Source of the DNA: Diploscapter coronatus
Lineage: Eukaryota > Nematoda > Chromadorea > Rhabditida > Rhabditidae
DNA length: 64,000 nt
Direction of reading: 5' to 3'
Assembly (NCBI GenBank): GCA_964036155.1
Contig: OZ038423.1
Span: 19,297,249 to 19,361,248 of the forward strand
The notes under the pieces were generated by a model. It was given only the letters and a program-made list of their open reading frames with translations, did no database searches and had not been told where the DNA came from. This document shows, one piece after another, positions 37,914 to 48,719 of the stretch. Each line of letters starts with the position of its first letter. Within the stretch, counting starts at the first letter, position 1. The position numbers and the translations under genes are program-made.

Positions 37914-38792
37914 ATAGCAGGTCGCCTTTCTACTCGTCTTAATTCCATTTTCGTTTTCTCATTCGATTGATGATCTTCAATTCCGTTTGTTTGTTTGTTA
38001 TTATTTATTCATGTTTAACCAACTTCTATTTTTAATGTATTTCTGCTAAATAAACTGAAATTCGATAAGTTTTTTTTTATACAAAATCCAAGCTTATTTC
38101 AGATAATGTTTTCTGAAATAGACTGATACGATTTAGATCTGAATTGTACTATAATTGAATTTGACAAAAAACTTGCAGAAAATTTTTAAAAAGTAGAATT
38201 TTTGGGAGTAAATTCCTTGAGTCGTTCAAGATTTTTTCTTTGAGTTCTTCAGAAACATGCAATAATCGAATTGGGTGTGTCGTTGCGCACAAAAATGATA
38301 GCTGAACATTGTCCGAATTAAATCCAATATTTTATTCTTCCTGGAAGCGTGAGTTTTGAGTGTTCGAAAGAAATTCTAATTAATTTCTGTAAGATAAATC
38401 CATATCTTATTCACCTTACCCTTATCTAGTCCTACCTCTCTCAAGACTAAATTCTGTCACTTATTATCTCTTACAAGTTTGATTATTTTCATCGAATTCT
38501 ACAAATCTATAGCCTGGTCAGTCTCAAATATTCAATATTTAGGCAATTAAAGAGAATACCAAATTGAATGATAGAAAGATGAAATATAATTCTATAAGTT
38601 TAGGCTATGAAAGTAGTCCAAAATCTATGGACTTGGTTAAAAATGCAACGAATAAGAATAGTTTTTCAAGATACTTTTTTGCGCAACGACCGTTCCCCAT
38701 CGAATTGCTGGATGTTTGAATCTGGATGAATTTCAGTAAGAGTAATTGAAACATTTGGGAGAAAAAATATAAACTTTATTATTCTTTTTCCT
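37914..38792. other. Convergent 3' region, SmF and ARV1
   Basis: 3' UTRs plus the 426-bp element at 38273-38698. No gene seen. Confidence 0.45.
38273..38698. repeat. MITE with 8-bp target duplication ATCGAATT
   Basis: ATCGAATT is duplicated exactly at 38265-38272 and 38699-38706. The ends are GGGTGTGTCGTTGCGCA and, reversed, GGGGAACGGTCGTTGCGCA. An 8-bp duplication fits hAT- or Merlin-type transposition; no transposase is present. Confidence 0.82.
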
Positions 38793-40197
38793 CTAATAGA
38801 TAGATTTGTTAATCGAATTAGTGAAGAGGAGATTTGAGGAGATCATCGAAATACCCGAGGCCAGGAACACGTACAGCGCATTGAAGGCGAAACTCAACGA
38901 GGGAAACAAACCTGAAATGTGTTCTTTTATTATTTCAGATAAAATGTTCTTACTTCTCTGAATTTGCAGGTGGGAAATGAAGAGGAAGAGATGCAGCACA
39001 AGCCGATATGACAATTGGTCGCTCAGACGGAACACGATGCTCAGAACAACTGCCACATTTCCTGAAATTAAACAAGGACTATTATCGAATCCGGTCAGTT
39101 TGATTAAGGAAAAATCATCGAAATTTAATCTGAAATCTCCATGAAAGAAATTTAAGAACATTTTTCAATTCAAGAAATCTAGAAGGTCTTGAAAATTCCT
39201 ACAATTCGGATGCCGTTTATTTGAAAAATTGCTTCAATTTGAAATCGGAAGAAAATTGGCAGAAGAGAAAAATAGCTACGAACTTTCCGAGATGTTTTCC
39301 GAAATCGAACTCATTTTCAAATTAAAACCTTTCACTTTTCTGTGTTTGCACATAAAGGGTTTTAGAAAAAAGATATAAAAGAAGTTAACTTACCGTAAAA
39401 TCCTAGAATAGTTGAGAGCATGAGAAATATCCATCTCGAAGGTATCTTGTTGCTGTCTGCCTGCTTGAATCGCATCAGCCATTCCAATCCGAGAACCATC
39501 AAAATGAACACGCCCATTTCTGTGGCAGAACGGAGCAGTGCGATGTAGAAACTGACACGGAAAAGAAGAATACTTTAGCGGGACAAATCGCTTCAGCTTA
39601 CATCCATTCCAGTTCGTAGATGGGAGCGTCCCCAACTGCCTCTTTGCGAGTTATCCATTTGTCATATGCATCGCAGAACAGAAATATCACGATTAGACGA
39701 GTATAATTCTGAAATAAATAAGTAAATGACTTCCAGACAAAGGCACCAAAATAAGTAAGACTAGGAAAGTTCTATTTCGGAATGTACAGCTCGATATGCA
39801 CGTATTCTTTTATAACATTTTCAGACTAAACTTTATGATATCTTGATTATTCATTCAAGCAATCAAATAATTAGTTCATTTTCAATTAAAAATTAAAAAC
39901 ATAAAATTATCAAAAGACTAAAGAATAACCTTGATTTTCATGTTGTAGAGGATGTGTCGATAGGCCTCGATGTAGTGCAACAGCATGTCGACTACCACCA
40001 TTACAGTCTCGTACTCGATGTAGCGATCCACGATCTTCTTGCAACTCTTCTGAACGAAATTTTAAAAATCTTGAAGGAATTCATAATTCACTTACACATT
40101 CAGTGAGTCGAATGACTCCTTCGGAGTATTTCTGATAGAGCGAGTCGGACTCGGCCAGGCAGTTGATGCATTTGTACTGCTCCTTTTGCTCCTTCAT
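38793..40197 (-). CDS. arv-1: ARV1 ER lipid-homeostasis membrane protein
   Basis: ER membrane protein involved in sterol distribution and GPI-anchor synthesis. Six exons (minus): 40096-40197, 39930-40049, 39602-39708, 39394-39551, about 38955-39062, 38793-38911; about 238 residues. The N-terminus is the ARV1 homology domain: YKCINCLAES (C-x2-C), the Tyr-rich spacer LYQKYSEGVIRLTEC, then CKKIVDRYIEYE and HYIEAYRHILYN. Several hydrophobic helices follow (FILMVLGLEWLM; NVAVVLSIVF), as expected. AATAAAG lies just beyond the stop on the minus strand. Convergent with SmF. Confidence 0.93.
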
Positions 40198-40518
40198 GCT
40201 GCAGAAAGTAGACAACTATTTCGAACAGAAAAAATGCGATAGAACATGAAATTTTCACGAATTCAACAGCTTCATTTCAAAATTGCTAGCAGTCAAGTGA
40301 GTGTCTGCAAATCTTCTATGTGAGGGCGTGTCGCAAACAGAGGGCATAGGAAACAGGGACTCGTTTCAACAACGCAAAAAAGATTTATAAAATTGCCAGA
40401 AAAATCAAGAAATTCATGAATTCAAGTGGGAAAAGAGAAACAAGCTGCGAATGAAAAGGAGTGAATACCACTTGTGCATGTTTCATTCAGTCATTCGTCC
40501 ATTTCCAACAATTGTTAG
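40198..40518. other. Intergenic upstream of ARV1
   Basis: Nothing recognised before the composite element begins at 40519. Confidence 0.4.
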
Positions 40519-40875
40519 AGCCCGCTCAGACTTCCAGGAGAACCTTTTTAGGGTCCCGTCGAAATTCGGAACGAGAGTAGGCTCATTTTAAAGAGTATTC
40601 AATTCTAGTTCGATTTATGTAACTTTCGACAAAAATGAAAAATTGCAAAAAAAAAAAAATCCCTATTTTCTAACAAGCTCTCTAGTACAAAAGATCTTGG
40701 AAAAATTAGCAAACGTGCATTTTTCTATACAAAGAAATCAGTTTTGTAAATTAACCACCTTCTGTGAATATTCATTTTTGTTGAAAAAGTTATGTAAATA
40801 GACTCAGAATTTAATGCTCTTTAAAATAGGGCCTACTATCATTCCAAAATTCCATGGGACCCTAAAAAGGTTCTC
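40519..40875. repeat. Long-TIR MITE, GAGAACCTTTTTAGGG family, left copy
   Basis: Both ends read GAGAACCTTTTTAGGGTCCC inward, and pairing runs about 110-130 bp toward the centre (ATTTTAAAGAG; ACAAAAATGAA). The left end has a further 15 bp, AGCCCGCTCAGACTT, absent at the right end. Confidence 0.85.
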
Positions 40876-41413
40876 TTGTGAGATTTGAAATGATGAATAT
40901 CGATACGCCAACTTGTGTTAATCAACGACAATTTGGATGAGATATATGTAGAACTTTGTCAAGTTCTGGGTCATTGTTTGGACTAATAATAACTTTTTGA
41001 TGTGGATTTATGGAAATCAATTTTGTGAAGACCCTTTAGATTTATCATCGCCTTTCAAGGTGAGGGAACAAGGAGTAGGGAAAAAATAAGAAAAAAGGGC
41101 GGTGACAAATTCAGGAGGCCTTTTGTAAATGATTATATATTAAGATTATAGAACTTTATTGATTTATTGCAATTGACGAATAAATATGAACTAAAAATTT
41201 TGTATCATCAAATATCGTTACTTTGTAGCAAAATATGATATTCTTAAAATGAGGCAAATTAAGTTACATAAAAAATTAGTAAGAGATTGAAGCCATATAA
41301 TAATTTAGTTAAGCTTCCCTAATATATTATTTCATTATTATCTAAAAAAAATCAATATTTAGTAGATGATGTCAATTGATCGATAAAAATATATTCTATG
41401 CCAAAATACAGCA

Positions 41414-44400
41414 TTACATGTGTGTAGTTTTATAACGAGGATGATTGGATCTTGGTTTTGAATTTTGGACTCTCGAAGGGCCTGGTTGATTAGGGTGGTC
41501 AACTTGTGGTGCGTCCAAAGTTCTCAATAATCCATTGTCGCTATCAAATCCAAGAGGAGGAATGTAAAGGTGGTGCAAAGAACCGCGAAGATTTTGTGAG
41601 CTGTGGAAAATCGTCTCGTTGAATCGAAAATTGTTCTCCTTGCCATTCTTATTTGCATCGAACAGTTTTTTGATGATTCCGCCAGTTAGGGGAAGTCTGA
41701 TGAGCTGTTCCTGCATCGTTTCGATATCACCACACTCGATTAGCTTTTCTTCCTTGTTCTTCAATCGCTCATCCAATACTCTTCTTGCTTCTTTATATTG
41801 GTCCAATTGTTCTTTCAATCTCATAACCTGTCTGATCGTATCAGGATCATTAGTATTGTTAGCTTGATTCTCCACTTCTTTGATGCTGAACTTAAGATAT
41901 TCTTCGATAGCATCGTTATAAACCAAAATACTGTTAGATTTGAGGAATGCGCTGAATTTTGCACTGGTTCTATCGATAATTTCCTGCTCGCTTAGATATT
42001 TTTCGACACGATCTTCACGACTTTTGATGAGAATTTCTAGCATTTGCTTTTCACTTTGTTGTTCCTGCAGAGCTCGTCTAATATTCGGATCCTCAATCAT
42101 TTCAGTGACTGGTTCTTGAGCGTATAATATGTGTATATGCACCGACCACAAATGACCGCATTTTCTGCATAGCAATGTACGCTTATTAAAAATCGAGCAT
42201 TTTTGCAATTTCGGATTTGGAAGTTGTTCCGGCGTTACATCAGCTAATAGACATTTATCATGGCATACAGTCTTATAAATCGTCTTAGTTATGCCAGCCA
42301 TTCCCTGCATTTGTTGTGTTTCAACGCACTCCACTGCGGTGCACACAGTTCGAGGATGTTCAAGTGGCATTACTCTAATACCAACCTGAGGTATTTTCAG
42401 TTTGCTTTCCAGGTTTGAGTTTTCTAGTACCATTTTCTTTAGCTTCTCTGAATCGTTCTTTATTACAGCGATATTGTCCTGAATATTTCTTCTGATATCA
42501 GCCAATGGCTTAGCGAGTGTCAAAATGATTGAGCGTGCTTCGATCAATGACAATGTATTGTTAACGTCATGAGCCTGGACGTCGTTTTCGAAATGAGCCA
42601 ATAAGCGAAACGTTTCTTCAACGGATTTCTTCCAACTCGCTTCGAAATTGGCTCGTTCCGTATCGCTGAATTGCTCGCCGGCATGTAACAGACATAAGAA
42701 TAGAAACGCCTCGTTATCCATACAGTATAGTGTTTGTTTGCTTGTTATAATTTGAATTTGGTCATTTCTTCGGCGTAGCTTTTCAAGATGAACTCTCAAT
42801 ACAGGAAGCGTATCTCCAGGACGGTAAAACGTGCCACGAGAATTTGTAAAGCAAAATGCGATGTTTGCACTGGCCTTCACATGGAGATGAGTTAAGAGCT
42901 CATTAATGCAGTATCGAAACAAAATGCTCAGTTTAGCGTTGTTCGGTTTTAACAATATACAAATGCCATGTAGCTCGGAAAAGTAGGATATATATCGAAC
43001 GATAGCGGCGAAATTCTCATCGTCAAAATTGGTACCACGGCTATCACCTATTCCTGGCGTGTCAATGAGTCTAATGACTTTCTTTCCGACATTGAACACA
43101 TAGCACTGAGGAACCTGGGTTGACGATTGGCCAACCTCGAAAGATTCGTTTTCGGATTGTCCTACTCTGATGAATTTTTGTTCGTATTGTGCATTAGTGA
43201 TCGTAAATTGGCATGGCACGAGATAGATTTGCTCACCACGCTCAGCTTCTTTGAGTGATGAATAAGCTAGGTAATTTGCAAATCCATTTATCCAGGTGCT
43301 CTTGCCGACACCCGTCTCTCCTAATATGAGTATGTTGATTTCTTTCTCGTGTCGAATTTTATCTGCAAGGATCTTCAATCGTGACTCGTCGAACTTCGTG
43401 AAATCGGTCCCATGTTTAGGGTCAGAGCATTTAAACTCAAATGTGTAAATAGAAGCGCGGCCACAGTTGCATAGAAAGTGACCATCGAAATCATATTGCA
43501 GTATCTTTTCACAATTGATGCAGTACCATTCATGCTCTTCGTCTCTTTTGCAATATGGACCACGTAGTGACTGCGGGCAAATCAGCGACACATCGACACG
43601 ATTATTTGGTTTCGAAGTTAGAGGCGCTCTTTCTTCGGTGCACCGGAAGCGGCATTTCCGTCGAAATTTCATACACTCGTCTAATACGTCGGTGACAGCG
43701 TATTCATTATTGACATAGTGACAGATACGATTTCCATCCGGCACTCCTTCTTTCGTGACTATTCCTGGTTGCATATCAACATCAACAAGAATACAAGGTA
43801 TCTTGTGCTCTTGAGCCTGAGCGTAAAATAATTCCTTATTAGCCATCCTTAATTTATCTGTTTTCCAGTGACAAAAAAATACGTAAAATTCGCCAATATT
43901 TTTGGTCATTCTTAGATCTTCCAACTGCATTCCTCTGCCTACATAAATCACTCCAAGATTTTTCAACAGAATTGCATATTTGATCTTCTCGCGATGCGAT
44001 TTTAAGGATGCAATGAAATTATCGATCTTCCAACGAGTGACCTGAGAATTGTCGAAGTCTTGTATAATGTTCTGGGTCTCATTCATTTCTAAAGTTCCAT
44101 TCCGAATTCCAGGAATCGTGTCAAATAATTGCTTCTTAATATTTATTCGAGCATTTCGCACATCATTTCTCTGTTTAAAAACAGACAATAAGGCATCATC
44201 CATGACACAGTATGAATGCTTTTTAAATTCATCGTAAATGTCATTGAGTTTGCATTCACTTTCGTGAAGTTCATAAAAAATTCGGACTATGTTGTGTATC
44301 GCGTCTACGTTTATCGATGTTATAGCACGACCCATTGATGGTTCAATGGAGTCGTGATACTGCTTGATAGAAGATAAAGGCATCAATGTATACTGAATTG

Positions 44401-46525
44401 GCACACCTTTGCCACCATTTGCGCTGGCAATCTGTGATCGAAGAGTCTTCATGAAAGCGATTCCCTGCTCGTAGGTTCGTGGTCTGTCATCGCCGTTTGG
44501 AAGTGAGTCGATAAGAAACTCAAATTCAAGTTTAATTGGCTCAACATGAGTGGAATCTATCATTTCTTCCTCGACGTCCCCATTAGTTTTAATTGCAGCT
44601 ACTCGTGACTGTAATTCAAGCTAGTGAATTTTGATTAAAGCTGTGATGATAAATTATTCATTAAAATAATATTGCTTAATAACACATAAAATTTTAAATG
44701 CCAAACTGAGAAAAAATATCTGAGATTACAGGATGACGATTCCGTATTATTTTTTATCCCCTTAGGATTTAGAGCAATTTTTCGATGAATAATAGGGGGT
44801 ATACTACTTACCTTTAGTACATCCCTTACAATAGTCATTCTATTTTCGTCATCATTTTCTTTCATGGTATATTTTAGAGTAGCTATTGCTATAGCGCCCC
44901 ATTGAATCTCCTTCACGAAATGCGTAGCATTTGGCGCATTAGTGACCACATCCGGCGAAATCAAAGAGGCGACTGTTTGGTGGTTGACGTTGACTGATTC
45001 ATGCTGAACATATTGTTATTAAAGGATCTTCAGAATTCAAATTATCTAACCACGGTTATTATTCTGTACACTAAAGATGCACTCGCTTTGCGTAGCGAAT
45101 CTGAACTTTCATTGAGAAATCGTCCGTGGCCACCGACTTTAACTCCACCAGCAAGGAATGACACCTGCGTATTTTAATTAGAATTTGGATCCTATTATAA
45201 TGTAAAATTTTCTGTCTATTAAAAATAGTTGCAACAATACTATAAGTAAGCCAAATTATGATCCTATATGTTTACCTGAAGTTCGTCTTCAACCTCGAGT
45301 TGTTGAAATTTTTCCCTGAACGAATCTTGATAGACATATTCTGGCTGATGATGTTCAATTTCAGTAAATGTAATTGTTGATTTTGGTAGATTATCAGTGA
45401 ATAGTCCATTTCCGCAAAAGCAGTCTGTGCTCACATCATACAAATCGCCAAGCTGACTTATGCGTCCTAATGCTTGCCGAGTTATCGTCTCGGATGGCGT
45501 AATACTGAAAGTGGTGAATGACAGGGGTGTTCGGAATTCCGATTCCATGTCTAGGAAAAATCAAGTCCAATTCTAATTCAAGGTCAAAGAAAATTCCAAC
45601 TCCGATTCCGAAATTTTGAAAATTCATACTCCGAACAGCCCTGGTGAATGGTGACAATATATTGTGACAAATTTAATTAATAACGCGTAACGCATTTCTA
45701 ATTGAATTTAGACTTACTTAAAAATAGACGAATTGGGTGAACCAATATTGGTAGACGTCATTGAATTTAATGGATTATACTCGATATTTCTCGGCCTTGG
45801 AATAGGACCCTAAATATTGATATATTAACGGTATAAAAACTTTTAATAATACCTCCGAACAATCAGAACTTCTAGGAGAATCAGCCACGGTATGCGTTGG
45901 GTTAATTGTGGAAACTAGCAGTCCTTCGTTATCATACTGAACAGTTTAGTTTATTATCAAACGTATATCTAACTTATGAATTACTTCGGTATTCCCTAAA
46001 GTATTAGGATTATTACCGTTAGGTGGCTCAATAACTATAGTCAGCGGATTTTGAGGACCATTCACGATACTTTGTGATGGAGGAATCTAAAATATTTAAT
46101 ATGCATTGCATTATGTTAGAAATTACATCCGTGTTCTCAGGCCCATTAGGAGGATTAGGGGGAATTGGTATAGACTCATCAGTAAAAATTCCAGTAGTTC
46201 GATGATGTGAACCTCTTTCGACACCATTTTGTTTGCTAGTTTGAGAATCGCGAGTTTCATTTTGTCCAGGTTTTTGACCTATCGGTGGTTCGTTCAGAAT
46301 TTCCCTGGCATCCTTTTCAGTAAAATGAATTGTATATTGGCGCTTATGAACGACTTTTCTTGAATCGTATGGTCTATGTTCATCCATATGTGTTTGAAAC
46401 TTCGGGTCGAAATATTGAACTTTTTGAGTGTCCAAGTTTTTATGTGTCCATCCTGCGCTATTTTTAGCTTCATAAATCAATTCTTCAACAGTAGATTCCT
46501 CATCGAGTGTTAATGAAATTTTCAT
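41414..46525 (-). CDS. MACPF/CDC-like (stonustoxin-family) + AIG1-like GTPase multidomain protein
   Basis: Eight exons (minus): 46127-46525, 45985-46086, 45853-45936, 45718-45809, 45276-45504, 45051-45164, 44812-45003, then one 3,195-bp exon 41414-44608; all phases agree, 1,468 residues. Residues 1-225 form a low-complexity leader. Residues about 236-480 match the N-terminal region of the stonustoxin family by short motifs: ALGR...QLGDLYD (237-), SFLAGGVKVGG (304-314), ATHFVKEIQWGA, GKGVPIQYTLMPLSS (471-). A helical then thioredoxin-like stretch and a Cys-rich region (about 720-800) follow. The GTPase has P-loop GETGVGKS (834-841), DTPG (920-923) and TNSRG in place of NKxD (992-996). A CH-rich block (1160-1230; CRKCGHLWSVHIH) and a coiled coil end the protein. 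No signal peptide, so probably intracellular. The protein is a distant multidomain homologue; toxicity is not implied. Codons are more A/T-ending than in the neighbours. Confidence 0.88.
45521..45646. repeat. hAT-like MITE in an intron of the MACPF-GTPase gene
   Basis: The left end ACAGGGGTGTTCGGAATTCC and the reversed right end CACCAGGGCTGTTCGGAGTA bound about 125 bp. GTGAATG is repeated on both sides (about 45514-45520 and 45643-45649), a 7-8 bp duplication. Confidence 0.65.
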
Positions 46526-46983
46526 AGGATTAACGTTCGAATTAACGATATTCAGATTAACTACAACTGAAATTTCCTGAAACTTTCATATGTGAAACAA
46601 GAGATATTCTAGTGAAGAATATCATTATGCCTACCTTTTTACAGCAAATTGAGAACATTTTGAACCAATTTACACTTTATGCTTAAAAATTCTAAAATTT
46701 TATTTATAATTTAGAAAAAAGAGTTTAATTTGTTCGAATATTAAATAGCTATAAAATGCTGAATTTTTTATCTGCTAAAGGAAACCGACAAAGAAACCAA
46801 TGGCAGGCAATTTGTCGAGTTCGAAACTTGATAAAAAATGAAAATGCCAAGAACAAGCGGGCTTGGAATTAGCAAATTAATAGGTCTTATCAGCAATTTA
46901 CAAAGATAATCAGGCAACTAGGGAAATACAAAGGGAATAATTGCAATTTTCAAGGAAACGAATTAAATTCATTTCACTAACAA

Positions 46984-47315
46984 GAGAACCTTTTTAGGGT
47001 CCCATGGAATTTTGAAACGAGAATAGGCTCATTTGAAAGAGCATAAACTCTGACTTGATTCATATAACTTTTTCGGCAAAAATCACTAATTTTCTAACAG
47101 CTCTGTAGCACGAAGAATATTGTAGAAATTAGAAAACGTCCATTTTTCTACATAAAGAAATCTTTTTTTTTAATTAACCACTTGCTGCGGATTCATTTTT
47201 GTCGAAAAAGTTATGTAAATAGACTCAGAATTTAATGCTCTTTAAAATAGGGCCTACTATCATTCCAAAATTCCACGGGACCCTAAAAAGGTTCCCCTCT
47301 AAGTCTGAGCGGGCT
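46984..47315. repeat. Long-TIR MITE, GAGAACCTTTTTAGGG family, right copy
   Basis: Same orientation as the left copy. The right half (tatgtaaatagactcagaat onward to ttccaaaattcca) is almost identical to it. Here the extra AAGTCTGAGCGGGCT lies at the right (outer) end only. Confidence 0.85.
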
Positions 47316-48719
47316 TTAAATGACATCGCCTTTTGATATTGTGATATGATCTTGGCCTCAGGTCAGGAAATTAAATTATACGAATTTATTGTGCATTTCG
47401 ATAATTGTTTGGAATCGAATGTATTTTATCATGCGCTGCGAAGAGTCGTTTTTGATATCTTATGTTGTTTCATGTTTTGTTTCACACCTTCTTTTGCAAA
47501 CTACAATTCATCTTCATCCATCGCTCTGCTTGCTTTAATCTTCTGCTTTATTTTTATTTTTTCAAACTTTTCTCGAATTCGTTGGATGTTCGTTCATATT
47601 TAGATGACTTTGACAGCTTCAGCTGGTTTCAGTTTCAGCTTTTCTCTAATCTCGACCTGCTATCTGCCTGCATTCGCTTTTCCATTCACTTGTGCCTGTT
47701 TCTCTATAAAAGACACCTCGGAATTTGCATCTCGCATATCCATCTTTCATCTGATTCGAGATTCTGGATCTCGACTGTTTTTCCTCGGATTTTAGTCCTT
47801 CCAACCATGCGCAGTAGTGTCCTTCTTCCGCCAGCTTTCCGCTATTTCTCTCCTCCCTTCTATTTTTCCTTCCATCTTCAATTCATTCTTCCTCTTCACA
47901 ACTAGCGTCTTCTCGACTCATCCTTCACCTTCTCAAGGCCTAATTTCCTTCTGTTTTCATCCCTGTTTCGTTTTCCACCCACATTCTGACTTCTGTTATT
48001 GCATTCGCAGTCGTGTCAATATGTCAATTCAATACGCAATAATTTCGACTGCAGGATTTGTTTCATTTCGTTTCCTATATACTTTCATTGACTTCAGTTA
48101 TTTAGTATGAAATCTAAATGTTATCAAAATGGTGAGAATCGTTATCATTGGTAGTCTTTTTACGGACTTAGCGAAACTATAAAATCACAATTAAATTTTA
48201 GGAAGTTAAGCATTCAGTTTTCTTGACGCTATTTTTCTTGTAGTTTACCCTAAGTTGAATGTCAACGATCATTGCTTCAGAGGTTGAATCAGTTTCCCTT
48301 CTCAATTCCACTGCAAAAATAATCTTTTGTGTCATTAGGTATTTTCGGGCAACTATAAAAGTGATTGAGTCGAATCTAAAATCCAAAACTTGAACTGCTG
48401 CATTATCTTTTTTCCTCTCCTTCTGTCTAACATTCATTGATTACTTCATATCATCACCACTCTCTAATACCTAACTGCGAACGAATAGGATTGACCTAAT
48501 TTGAAATTTTGACCACTAATTGATTTCATACATTTCATACAGCACTTATCTCAAGTTTTTTCTCTTTATCTGCCTTTTACCTTAATTTTCTCAAGGCAAC
48601 AGCAATTCCTTTAGCGTTTCCATAACATTTATCTACTTTTTAATCTATTATGTTGCATTTTTGCCATTCATTTCAGCAGATTGAAAGATACCGAAAGTAT
48701 ACATTTTAGGCCCCCAATT
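47316..48719. other. Intergenic
   Basis: Pyrimidine-rich on the plus strand from about 47450 to 48010, with long low-complexity open frames that lack gene-like features. No supported gene. Confidence 0.4.

Larger units (their letters stand above)
40519..47315. mobile_element. Candidate composite mobile unit bounded by paired MITEs, carrying the MACPF-GTPase gene
   Basis: Two direct copies of one long-TIR MITE bound the segment. Left copy 40519-40875, right copy about 46984-47315; their right halves are nearly identical over about 100 bp. The outer end of each begins AGCCCGCTCAGACTT (40519-40533, and its complement at 47301-47315), while the inner end of each lacks these 15 bp and starts at GAGAACCTTTTTAGGGTCCC. 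Flanks are TTAG on the left and TTAA on the right, a possible 3-4 bp duplication. The only gene inside is the MACPF-GTPase gene. No transposase was found. Chance co-occurrence of two MITEs is the alternative. Confidence 0.5.

Noticed and set aside
47346..48110. Overlapping plus-strand frames up to 147 codons
   Set aside because: Phe/Ser/Leu low complexity from a pyrimidine-rich tract; no signal of coding.
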